DNA of 64,000 nt from Unio delphinus (taxonomy: Eukaryota; Mollusca; Bivalvia; Unionida; Unionidae), in contig JAQISU010000210.1 of assembly GCA_029339505.1 (NCBI GenBank), forward strand, positions 15,417,001 through 15,481,000, in the 5' to 3' direction. Both the position numbers and the translations under genes were made by a program. The notes below the pieces were generated by a model, which was given only the letters and a program-made list of their open reading frames with translations, did no database searches and had not been told where the DNA came from. Below, in pieces: positions 33,359 to 40,342 of the stretch. The first letter of the stretch is position 1; each line of letters starts with the position of its first letter.

Positions 33359-33388
33359 TATTTAAAATCAGAAACAATTTTTCAATTG
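33359..33388 (-). promoter_or_regulatory. Shared promoter-proximal element, copy 2
   Basis: CAATTGAAAAATTGTTTC then TGATTTTAAATA directly before ATG 33358; differs from 32427-32456 at two positions. Confidence 0.5.
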
Positions 33389-33660
33389 CAAAACAATTTT
33401 TTAATCCGACCTAACACCATCGGATGGTCATGGAAGTGTTATTTCACTGTGAGACAGCTTCGTTCAATGATGGGGAAAGTCACATAATTGCTATAAATAA
33501 TAATAATACTGTGACTTTCCCCACTTTTCCATTTGATCAATCCGAACCAGCCATCAATTTTTTATTCACTGATTTCAACAGTTTTAATCAAAAAATGCTA
33601 AAAAAAATTAAAATCTCTATGAGGGACAGTCACAATCAATAATGATAAATGGTTGGTCAA
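33389..33660. other. Intergenic region with strong stem-loop
   Basis: The longest non-coding gap inside the Maverick. Holds a 14-bp perfect inverted repeat (33471-33484 and 33510-33523) and a third related motif at 33623-33634. A + strand frame at 33424-33642 crosses it but shows no family features and I do not call it a gene. Confidence 0.6.
33471..33523. promoter_or_regulatory. 14-bp perfect inverted repeat, 25-base AT loop
   Basis: Arms TGGGGAAAGTCACA and TGTGACTTTCCCCA around 'taattgctataaataataat' and five more bases. A diverged half-site GGGACAGTCACA follows at 33623-33634. Could be an operator, a transcription stop or a replication origin. Confidence 0.6.
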
Positions 33661-34017
33661 TCAAAATTGTTCATTTTCTTGAATTAACGCCCGTAGGTTT
33701 CTAACTTTAGAATTAACCTCCTTTTTCAATTCGTATTCGTACCCCAATTCTTTTCGTATTCGTTCTACGATGGTATATAACGGAGCGAACACACCTATGT
33801 CACTGGAAAATGCGAGAGAGTCCTTAATAGAATTCTGAATTCTTTTGATGAGCGCATACTTCTTTGGTAGCATATACTTGTTAGTGCTAACTCCGTATTC
33901 TATGTCCTGAAAATCAGACATGATTTGATCAGGATTTAACCCATCTGATAGTTCAATATCCCAACCTTTCAATTTTGAAATCTCGGATATGATGCTATTC
34001 ATGTTTTCAGAATTCAT
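33661..34017 (-). CDS. Small Maverick protein, unknown
   Basis: 118 residues from ATG 34017. Acidic start, then a helical mid part (KYALIKRIQNSIKDSLAF) and a charged helical end (ELKKEVNSKVRNLRALIQEN). No family recognised. First gene downstream of the HNH gene in the - strand run and separated by the stem-loop gap from the next. Confidence 0.5.
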   Translation of the reverse strand: MNSENMNSIISEISKLKGWDIELSDGLNPDQIMSDFQDIEYGVSTNKYMLPKKYALIKRIQNSIKDSLAFSSDIGVFAPLYTIVERIRKELGYEYELKKEVNSKVRNLRALIQENEQF

Positions 34018-34061
34018 TATTCTATAACAATGACATATTTCTAAATGAAAAATATGACGTA

Positions 34062-34556
34062 TTAGACATAACTAAATTGAATTTTCTGTCCGCTCTTTTT
34101 TGAAATAGCCGTTTTGGTTATTCCCTCTGCAACGAATCGTACTGAGGATATACAAATATCGAAGTGCCTACTGGCTTCATTCATTGATTGAAATATTTTT
34201 TCTTCGTTAGTTATCGTATTCAAAGATTTCACAGGTCTCTTCCCAACCGTTTTGCATTTTCCAGTCTTCCCTCGTTTCAAATTCTCACTTTGAGTAACAG
34301 CCTGCAGATTTGATAAAGAATTGTTCATTGGATTAGAATCGATATGATCAATAACAAAATCATCCTCGATCAATCCATAAAAACACTCGTACACGAAACG
34401 ATGATTGCGATAAAATTTCTTTCCAGCGCGAAACTTCAAATACCCCATACCATTATCAGAACCAACTGGTTTCTTCAGTCTACGGTTTCTTACAACACCA
34501 TCAATGGATGCTTCATAATTTGTGATCACAGGGTGTTGTCTGAATTCTTGGTTCAT
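34062..34556 (-). CDS. Free-standing HNH endonuclease with NUMOD1-like C-terminus
   Basis: 164 residues from ATG 34556. The HNH core: KFYRNHRFVYECFYG, then V-I-D-H-I-D-S-N-P (His-Asp) and N-N-S-L-S-N-L-Q (second Asn), ending T-Q-S-E-N, as in phage and virus HNH homing nucleases. The N-terminal YEAS-IDGVVRNRR-like part resembles NUMOD4 and the C-terminal VKSLNT..IFQSMNEASRHFDI a NUMOD1-type DNA-binding motif. It cuts DNA, possibly in selfish fashion; within a Maverick it could take part in replication or be a hitch-hiker. Confidence 0.75.
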   Translation of the reverse strand: MNQEFRQHPVITNYEASIDGVVRNRRLKKPVGSDNGMGYLKFRAGKKFYRNHRFVYECFYGLIEDDFVIDHIDSNPMNNSLSNLQAVTQSENLKRGKTGKCKTVGKRPVKSLNTITNEEKIFQSMNEASRHFDICISSVRFVAEGITKTAISKKSGQKIQFSYV

Positions 34557-34570
34557 TCGTATACATAATA

Positions 34571-34963
34571 CTATTGTTTGTCTAATTCATTGTTTGGTTT
34601 AATGATAAATCTTTCGATGTAATCTTGAGGAGTTCTTATGATTTTATCCCTGACTTTGTCAAGGATACTGACTTTATCAGTGTCAGCGTCAGGGTCATAA
34701 TTTCTGATTGATTGTCCATTTTTTATTCTTTTATCATAATAACGCTTCAACTCCCTGTATCGCTTACCACCGCAATTCAAACACAACCGTGATTTCCCCC
34801 TAACCCCAACCCCACATAGAATACAGGGTAACGGACCAAGGCTTCCACGTCGAAAGCTTTGCATATGATACCCACAAAACTCATTTCTGCATGATTTGTT
34901 ACACGGGGTTACTGATCCAATCATAAGCCACTTGCAGTGATTCATTATATAAAAATCTTTCAT
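34571..34963 (-). CDS. Zinc-binding protein
   Basis: 130 residues from ATG 34963; a second ATG at 34945 (M-N-H-C-K-W) may be the true start. Cysteines: C-N-K-S-C...C-G-Y-H early, then C-I-L-C-G-V-G-V-R-G-K-S-R-L-C-L-N-C-G (residues about 47-65), i.e. two zinc sites. I have seen this layout in small proteins of Maverick and Polinton-like elements. Start lies only 25-43 bases from the start of the divergent polymerase gene, so both must share a bidirectional control region. Possible transcription regulator. Confidence 0.55.
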   Translation of the reverse strand: MKDFYIMNHCKWLMIGSVTPCNKSCRNEFCGYHMQSFRRGSLGPLPCILCGVGVRGKSRLCLNCGGKRYRELKRYYDKRIKNGQSIRNYDPDADTDKVSILDKVRDKIIRTPQDYIERFIIKPNNELDKQ

Positions 34964-34987
34964 TTAAATGCTTGTTTTAATTATAGC

Positions 34988-37900
34988 ATGATGGAGTTCA
35001 AGAGATTGACTTCGAGAAATGCTAAATTTAATGCTGATAGAGAGTTTAAGAGATTATTGAAAATCAGTCCTAGATTTAATCTCGATAGACCCAAAAAACG
35101 TAACAAACGTCCAAGAGACGGAAACATGAAAGAGTTTAAGAGATTATTGAAAATCAGTCCTAGATTTAATCTCGATAGACCCAAAAAACGTAACAAACGT
35201 CCAAGAGACGGAAACATGAAAGAGTTTAAGAGATTATTGAAAATCAGTCCTAGATTTAATCTCGATAGACCCAAAAAACGTAACAAACGTCCAAGAGACG
35301 GAAACATGAAAGAGTTTAAGAGATTATTGAAAATCAGTCCTAGATTTAATCTCGATAGACCCAAAAAACGTAACAAATTTAATCTCGATAAACCAAAAAA
35401 AACGTCCAAGAGAGATTACCCCTGGAAAGATGCCCAATTCAATCTCGATATAGTTTCTAATACACCAAAGAATACAATTCTTGATAAAGCCATGATTAGT
35501 AAAATCAGAGACTGTTTTAATGAATTCAAGCGTGATGGAGCATCTTATTGTTGGTCAACATTTCGAATTGATGGTGTTGTTGATGCTACCATGACTGATG
35601 AAAAAGCAGCAGTGATAATTTCACGTGTTGGGGAAAAACGGCATTTTTTCCGAATCAAATTCATTATCGAAGTCGAAGGCAAATGGATTATTAAGGATAA
35701 ATTTGAACCAATCCTCAAGAATAAAAAAGCTGTCATTGTGAGTAGAGATTCCAAACCAGGGATTCTAACCGGCATTGATAAACCATACTACGAAAGATCT
35801 TATCCCGTAACAGCAATGGTTTATGGGATATATCCGTTAAATGATAAACCCGATATCGCAAAACTAGCTCCTATGAAATATTCGTCAGGGCTTAATTGTG
35901 TAGCAGAACGAATACTAGAACACTTCACAAATGCATCCCGAGGAAATAAACTAACTGATCTGCGACGTAGGAAAATAACCGAGTGGGAACTGACAGTGAA
36001 ACAGCATGGTGCAAAGATTTCTGATATAGCTAAATTAGAAACATCATTACGATTCCCAATAACCGTTATGACGATAACCGGAGAGGTTTTATACGAACCG
36101 AAATATAACAAAAATGGAGCACCAATACAGATTATTGATCATAACAAACACGCGTGGACACCTGCGGTAACAATATTTCCACGAGAACGAACCGTGAAAT
36201 ATATCCCTAAGGAGTTCGTCGGGGATGTTTTCTATGAAGAGAGATTATTCGATGCTATTCATGCGTTGTGTAAAGATGATCCTGTGTCAGTGTGGTTACT
36301 TAGAAGTGATGAAGAATTCGATCAATTTGTAAAACCAAATGGTGAATTATATCGCATTGAAGAATTAGATAACAGAATGAGAAAAATCGCTAGTGATTTT
36401 TCACCGCAGAATTCCCATGAAAAACTACTCACGGATAGTTTTACTATTCCATCAGTGGTAGCTCACTTCGCAAGAGAAAAAAACTCATGGCGTCCAACAC
36501 GAAGTGATTTTCTCGAAGATGTTAAATTGAGTTGCGTCGAATTTGGTCATGGAGGACTGTGGAATACGAAATACTCACGTGATGGTATGATTTCAATTGA
36601 TATAGCCGCGTGTTATCCCGGAAGTTTTCTCGGGTATGGGGAATGCGCTGAGTACTTCAAACGATTTGGACACCCCACGCATGAAATGACTCGTGTTGCG
36701 ATTAATGGACCATTGCCTGATTTTGATTTAACCGGATTCGCTCGTGTGATATCATTCGAATTAGCTACAGGGTTACATCCGTGTAGTTATGTTTGGCTCG
36801 GTAGACACCTATCTGAAAAACACTGGATGCCAATAGTGCTATTGAGATATATGATTGATTGTGGTATGCTAATATCGTTGATTGTTTCCGATGCTATTAT
36901 ATGCTATCGAGCTCAGAAAGAAGTTTGGCTACCACAACCCAATCTAGATAGAATAATCAACGAACTACGAAAACAGTTTCCAGATTTCAGTGAAGAAGAA
37001 ATAATAAATTGGTCTAAGAAGTTATTTGAAATTAAAAAAGAACAAGCAAAAGATCTCGGAAGAAGAATAATCGGTAAATTTACCCAGGGTGGACGATACG
37101 ATAACGCAAAATACTCTTCGCGGTTGATCATAGATGTCGCTGAATACGATTTTATTGTAGCGGATTTAATGAAACAGGGAAAACTTGTATCCCGTAAGGA
37201 TGCTTTTCTATCCAATGGTGAGAAATTAGGTACGGTTGTTACCTACTGTGATGGATATAATTCCCAGTACACACATTTGAGAAGTTCAATGTTAGCCTAT
37301 GCTTCTATTAATCTATTTTCGATGATAAATAGATTTCCTAATACCGCGGTTAGAGTGGCCACTGATTCGATGTATATACACAATAAGTACAAATCAGCTG
37401 TAGCGGCATTCACAGATCCCGAAGAAAATTGGGGGCGTTGGCGATTTAAAAAAGAGATGCTACATGAGTATTGTGAATCCGCAGACGTTGCCATGGATGA
37501 TAAATATATTTGTTGTAACCGTATTGAAATTCAATCAGAACTTTCTAATGCACCACCGGTATCTGATCCAGTATGTAGATACAAGACAGTTTATTTAAAC
37601 GGTTGTGGTGGGTCAGGAAAGACAACTCGTGCAATTGAATTATTTCGTCGTGGAAACGCTAGCGTTTCTAACATGATTGTGCTAACACCGACTCACAGAC
37701 TCGCCAGAGAGATGATACAACGAGGGGTAAATGCTTGCACTTATCACAGCTTCTTTCGATGGAAAGGTGACAACTGGACTCCTGAGCGTATGGGTGATAA
37801 ATTCATTCCTGAAATCTTAATTTGGGATGAAATATGCACAGTGTCATTAGATGTATTAAAAACATTTCTTGAGTGGTTGTTAACCAAAAACACAAAAGTC

Positions 37901-38860
37901 GTCATGTGCGGGGATCAAGGCCAACCACCACCATTTGTCGGTGCATCTCCACATGAATGGCTAAAGGGTTTTGTAGACTACTATGAAGAAATCACCACTG
38001 ATTATAGATCACTTGATGAACGATTACGCGAGTTCAAAGCGCTAATTAGATTACAACCGGATAGAATCCAATGCGAAATAACGCGTGAAATAATTTCAGA
38101 AACCCCAATGAATGATTTCTGGGAAGCGTGGAGACCAAACGATTTGATCATTGCAAGTAGAAAAATAGTCAGGGATACACTTCAGATGAAGTTATTTGAA
38201 TTGCATAAAGAAAAATTTGCAACGCTTCCAGTACCCCTTTGTTATAGGCCATCGGATACACGAAAACAGAATATTGAAGTTGATATTCCAGGACAGAATG
38301 AAAAACAAATTCTGGTATTAAATGATATTGTGCTGGTTGATATCAATGTCGTTGAAGATGCATTGCGTGCTAATAAATCCCCGTGGACGCTAGGATACGC
38401 AGCAACAATACACTCTTCACAGGGATTGACTATATCGGATACAATTGTTTGGATGGTAGATAATCGCATCGAATGGTCAAATTTAGTCTATCTCGCAGTA
38501 TCCAGAGTACGAAACATAAATCAACTTCGAAGAGTTGTTTTCGATGATAATGACACAACAATAAGTGATATTGATGTTAGCATCATTAATAAAAAACTCT
38601 CCGGTTACAAACAACAGGACAAAAAAAAACAACGAGAATTTGATATTGATGCTGAATTAATAATCACTTTGAAGAAACAACAGAATAATCACTGCGCGAG
38701 TTGCAATTGTATAATGCGTTGGCAGTATTCGGATAAGGATCCTCGCCAATTCACCGTAGACAGAAAAAATAACAATCTCGGTCATGTCAGAAATAATGTG
38801 ATGTTGACTTGTCTTGAATGCAATAGACGCCGGGGTGCCAGCACCCTGGGTGCTAGTTAA
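34988..38860 (+). CDS. PolB-type DNA polymerase / SF1 helicase / HNH fusion
   Basis: 1290 residues from ATG 34988 (34991 also possible; an upstream GTG at 34937 is less likely and overlaps the neighbour). Order: basic 30-residue repeats (about 19-130; exact 90-base units); N-terminal region with a Cys (304, LNCVAER) and His (385/388, DHNKHAW) that could be an OTU-like or other papain-type site; polymerase palm with motif A D538 (SIDIAACYPGS), motif B KFTQGG (697), motif C V-A-T-D793-S (the usual first Asp replaced by Ala); SF1 helicase with Walker A GCGGSGKTT (872-880), Walker B D947-E948, motif III CGDQGQPPPF, motif VI near 1170; C-terminal zinc-type HNH with CASC (1236-1239) and CLECN. It should replicate the element, probably protein-primed as in other Mavericks. 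The exonuclease motifs are not evident by eye. Confidence 0.85.
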   Translation: MMEFKRLTSRNAKFNADREFKRLLKISPRFNLDRPKKRNKRPRDGNMKEFKRLLKISPRFNLDRPKKRNKRPRDGNMKEFKRLLKISPRFNLDRPKKRNKRPRDGNMKEFKRLLKISPRFNLDRPKKRNKFNLDKPKKTSKRDYPWKDAQFNLDIVSNTPKNTILDKAMISKIRDCFNEFKRDGASYCWSTFRIDGVVDATMTDEKAAVIISRVGEKRHFFRIKFIIEVEGKWIIKDKFEPILKNKKAVIVSRDSKPGILTGIDKPYYERSYPVTAMVYGIYPLNDKPDIAKLAPMKYSSGLNCVAERILEHFTNASRGNKLTDLRRRKITEWELTVKQHGAKISDIAKLETSLRFPITVMTITGEVLYEPKYNKNGAPIQIIDHNKHAWTPAVTIFPRERTVKYIPKEFVGDVFYEERLFDAIHALCKDDPVSVWLLRSDEEFDQFVKPNGELYRIEELDNRMRKIASDFSPQNSHEKLLTDSFTIPSVVAHFAREKNSWRPTRSDFLEDVKLSCVEFGHGGLWNTKYSRDGMISIDIAACYPGSFLGYGECAEYFKRFGHPTHEMTRVAINGPLPDFDLTGFARVISFELATGLHPCSYVWLGRHLSEKHWMPIVLLRYMIDCGMLISLIVSDAIICYRAQKEVWLPQPNLDRIINELRKQFPDFSEEEIINWSKKLFEIKKEQAKDLGRRIIGKFTQGGRYDNAKYSSRLIIDVAEYDFIVADLMKQGKLVSRKDAFLSNGEKLGTVVTYCDGYNSQYTHLRSSMLAYASINLFSMINRFPNTAVRVATDSMYIHNKYKSAVAAFTDPEENWGRWRFKKEMLHEYCESADVAMDDKYICCNRIEIQSELSNAPPVSDPVCRYKTVYLNGCGGSGKTTRAIELFRRGNASVSNMIVLTPTHRLAREMIQRGVNACTYHSFFRWKGDNWTPERMGDKFIPEILIWDEICTVSLDVLKTFLEWLLTKNTKVVMCGDQGQPPPFVGASPHEWLKGFVDYYEEITTDYRSLDERLREFKALIRLQPDRIQCEITREIISETPMNDFWEAWRPNDLIIASRKIVRDTLQMKLFELHKEKFATLPVPLCYRPSDTRKQNIEVDIPGQNEKQILVLNDIVLVDINVVEDALRANKSPWTLGYAATIHSSQGLTISDTIVWMVDNRIEWSNLVYLAVSRVRNINQLRRVVFDDNDTTISDIDVSIINKKLSGYKQQDKKKQREFDIDAELIITLKKQQNNHCASCNCIMRWQYSDKDPRQFTVDRKNNNLGHVRNNVMLTCLECNRRRGASTLGAS
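35042..35375 (+). repeat. 90-bp exact tandem repeats in the polymerase N-terminus
   Basis: 'gagtttaagagattattgaa' starts at 35042, 35132, 35222 and 35312. The units look identical over their length, the last being cut short and running into a diverged half-unit. They encode EFKRLLKISPRFNLDRPKKR plus ten more residues per unit, strongly basic. Confidence 0.95.
37653..37668. repeat. GAAACGCTAGCGTTTC palindrome inside the polymerase fusion
   Basis: Perfect 16-base palindrome within the helicase part, 11 codons after Walker A, encoding G-N-A-S-V-S. Confidence 0.9.
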
Positions 38861-39815
38861 GACCATGCGGTGGCAATTGAGTGTCCTCGGGAATCACTTG
38901 CAGTTGTTGTCGAGTAAATCCTCGCTGAGGAGCAGTTGAATCCAGTTTATAGATTGCTGGTCTACCAGTTGATCGTGTTATACTAGATATCTTATGCGTA
39001 GTGACGCTCCAAATAGGATCAGTAGCCCTTTTTCTACCCCCTTCAAGCTCTCCTGGTTCGTATAAGTACCTCACAATGACACTACTACCAAGAATTGGTT
39101 GGGAAACGCTAGCGTTTCTAGGGAAATCTTTTTGTGGTTGTACGGGTATTGACTTCTTTTTAATCGCGTTGATAGGTTTCATGTTGATTGTTCTAGTAAT
39201 CTCGTTATTCAGTGCAGTAATCACAGATGGTAATCTTTTAACCCATTCACTGGATCGCTTTTCTTGAATGAATTCTTTTGCGTATTGATATCCAAATAAC
39301 CGCTCAGCAATCGTCCGATTAAATCGTTCTACAATGGCCTGATCGCGATGTAGCGCAGTATGCCCTCGTCGTATGGTGACATTATGATGTTTCATTGTAG
39401 ATAACACTGCACCCTGAAATTCCTTGCCAGGATCAACTTGTAACAGATTTGGCCAGTGCAGAGGACCTCGTCGATAAATCCTTTCAAATGCAGAAGCGAC
39501 TTCAGTGGCCGATTTTGTTTTCAGCGGTTCTGCTTCTTTGTATCGACTCGCAACATCAACTACGGTTAGCGCATATTTGTAACCACGATCATGTGGCAGA
39601 AATAATATATCAGCCTGATGAACTTCATTAGGAACGGTCACATCAAAATGCGAGTAGTTAATTTGTTTAGGCGGTGGTAGATAAATTTGCCATAGTGCCT
39701 GTTTGGATAACCAATTAGCCGCAGTGGTTTTTTTCACTTTTGCAGCACTAGCGAGTTTATTGATTGCAGCGTTACCCCTCCAGTATCCCCTCGGAGAATA
39801 ATAAATTGATTCCAT
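38853..39815 (-). CDS. Maverick integrase (retroviral type, DD35E)
   Basis: 320 residues from ATG 39815 (M-E-S-I-Y-Y, the usual Maverick integrase start; a GTG six codons earlier is less likely). Core: Asp69 (HQADILFLP), Asp128 (LLQVDPGKEFQG), Glu163 (QAIVERFN), spacing D128-E163 of 35. C-terminal SH3/chromo-like segment (VIVRYLYEPGELEGG...ITRSTGRPAIYKL). Acts on the terminal inverted repeats and makes 6-bp duplications. Its 3' end overlaps the end of the polymerase gene by eight bases, tail to tail. All catalytic residues are present, so it may be active. Confidence 0.92.
   Translation of the reverse strand: MESIYYSPRGYWRGNAAINKLASAAKVKKTTAANWLSKQALWQIYLPPPKQINYSHFDVTVPNEVHQADILFLPHDRGYKYALTVVDVASRYKEAEPLKTKSATEVASAFERIYRRGPLHWPNLLQVDPGKEFQGAVLSTMKHHNVTIRRGHTALHRDQAIVERFNRTIAERLFGYQYAKEFIQEKRSSEWVKRLPSVITALNNEITRTINMKPINAIKKKSIPVQPQKDFPRNASVSQPILGSSVIVRYLYEPGELEGGRKRATDPIWSVTTHKISSITRSTGRPAIYKLDSTAPQRGFTRQQLQVIPEDTQLPPHGLN
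39103..39118. repeat. GAAACGCTAGCGTTTC palindrome inside the integrase gene
   Basis: Perfect 16-base palindrome; on the coding strand it reads R-N-A-S-V-S-Q, between core and C-terminal domain. Confidence 0.9.
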
Positions 39816-39819
39816 ATTA

Positions 39820-40185
39820 TTAATTACCGGCACCTAACATCAATTTACTTTTCATAGCCGATTTTATTAAAAATGAAGCCAATTTTTCTTTGAAGGATTT
39901 ATCAGGAATAGCATTTAACGCATGAATTAATTTCACATCTGCTAGATGCCTGTGTTGCAGATTGCTGCTTTTATAAGCAACATCATGAAGGTGACAGGCC
40001 TTATCAATGGCGTTTATTGGTTCTTCACCGGGGTTGGGTTGATTTTGATTATTGAGTCTGATATCAAGTCTGGTTCCCGGTCCACAGTAGCTATATCCTG
40101 GGAGGTGCTTTTCTCCGGGGTACTTTGCCCATGGGGTTCCAGGGAGTTTTGCTAATTTGGCTGCGATATCACCTCCTCGTTTTTT
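39820..40185 (-). CDS. Phospholipase A2 domain, -1 frame extension of the zinc-ribbon gene
   Basis: Open frame of 121 codons from the TAA at 40188-40186 to TAA at 39822-39820, with no ATG before its last nine codons. Encodes Y-C-G-P-G-T (calcium loop) followed by D-K-A-C-H-L-H-D-V-A-Y (His-Asp catalytic motif) as in parvovirus VP1 and adintovirus-type PLA2 domains, which help virions leave endosomes. The upstream zinc-ribbon frame holds A AAA AAC at 40185-40179, in phase for -1 slippage, within the overlap of the two frames (40185-40152). Expression as a fusion by frameshifting is the simplest reading; a lost base in the A8 run or a non-AUG start are alternatives. Ends five bases before the integrase ATG. 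Confidence 0.75.
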   Translation of the reverse strand, partial: KKRGGDIAAKLAKLPGTPWAKYPGEKHLPGYSYCGPGTRLDIRLNNQNQPNPGEEPINAIDKACHLHDVAYKSSNLQHRHLADVKLIHALNAIPDKSFKEKLASFLIKSAMKSKLMLGAGN

Positions 40186-40337
40186 TTAAAATCAGATTTC
40201 ATAGACACAAATCTAAATTTCTTTGTACCACATTGCACGCATTTACCAGAAAGCGCTGATCGGTTATTTTTAGTTGTAATTGTCGTCACATCATCTGTGC
40301 CAGTACGCGTTTTACACTTCACACAATATAGATCCAT
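40152..40337 (-). CDS. Small zinc-ribbon protein (DUF5679-like)
   Basis: 61 residues from ATG 40337. Y-C-V-K-C-K-T and G-K-C-V-Q-C-G form two CxxC knuckles with a K-N-N-R-S-A-L-S-G linker, the pattern of the DUF5679 family found in large DNA viruses. Starts five bases from the divergent ATPase start at 40343. Its last codons contain the slippery heptamer described for the PLA2 frame, so it may be made both alone and as the N-terminus of a PLA2 fusion. Confidence 0.75.
   Translation of the reverse strand: MDLYCVKCKTRTGTDDVTTITTKNNRSALSGKCVQCGTKKFRFVSMKSDFKKNEEVISQPN
40179..40185 (-). promoter_or_regulatory. Candidate -1 ribosomal frameshift site, A AAA AAC
   Basis: Zero-frame codons AAA (Lys52) and AAC (Asn53), preceded by A: an exact X XXY YYZ heptamer. 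A 7-bp inverted repeat (GGAGGTG at 40176-40170 and CACCTCC at 40107-40101 on the coding strand) could form a downstream stem, though it begins only two bases after the site. Confidence 0.5.
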
Positions 40338-40342
40338 AATTT

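Noticed and set aside
33424..33642. 72-residue + strand frame in the Maverick gap
   Set aside because: It overlaps the stem-loop, runs against the gene direction around it, and shows no family feature.
34937..34987. Upstream GTG start for the polymerase fusion
   Set aside because: Eukaryotic initiation would favour the ATG pair at 34988/34991, and the extension overlaps the divergent gene.
34981..35409. 142-residue - strand frame opposite the polymerase start
   Set aside because: Shadow of the exact 90-bp repeats in the polymerase gene.
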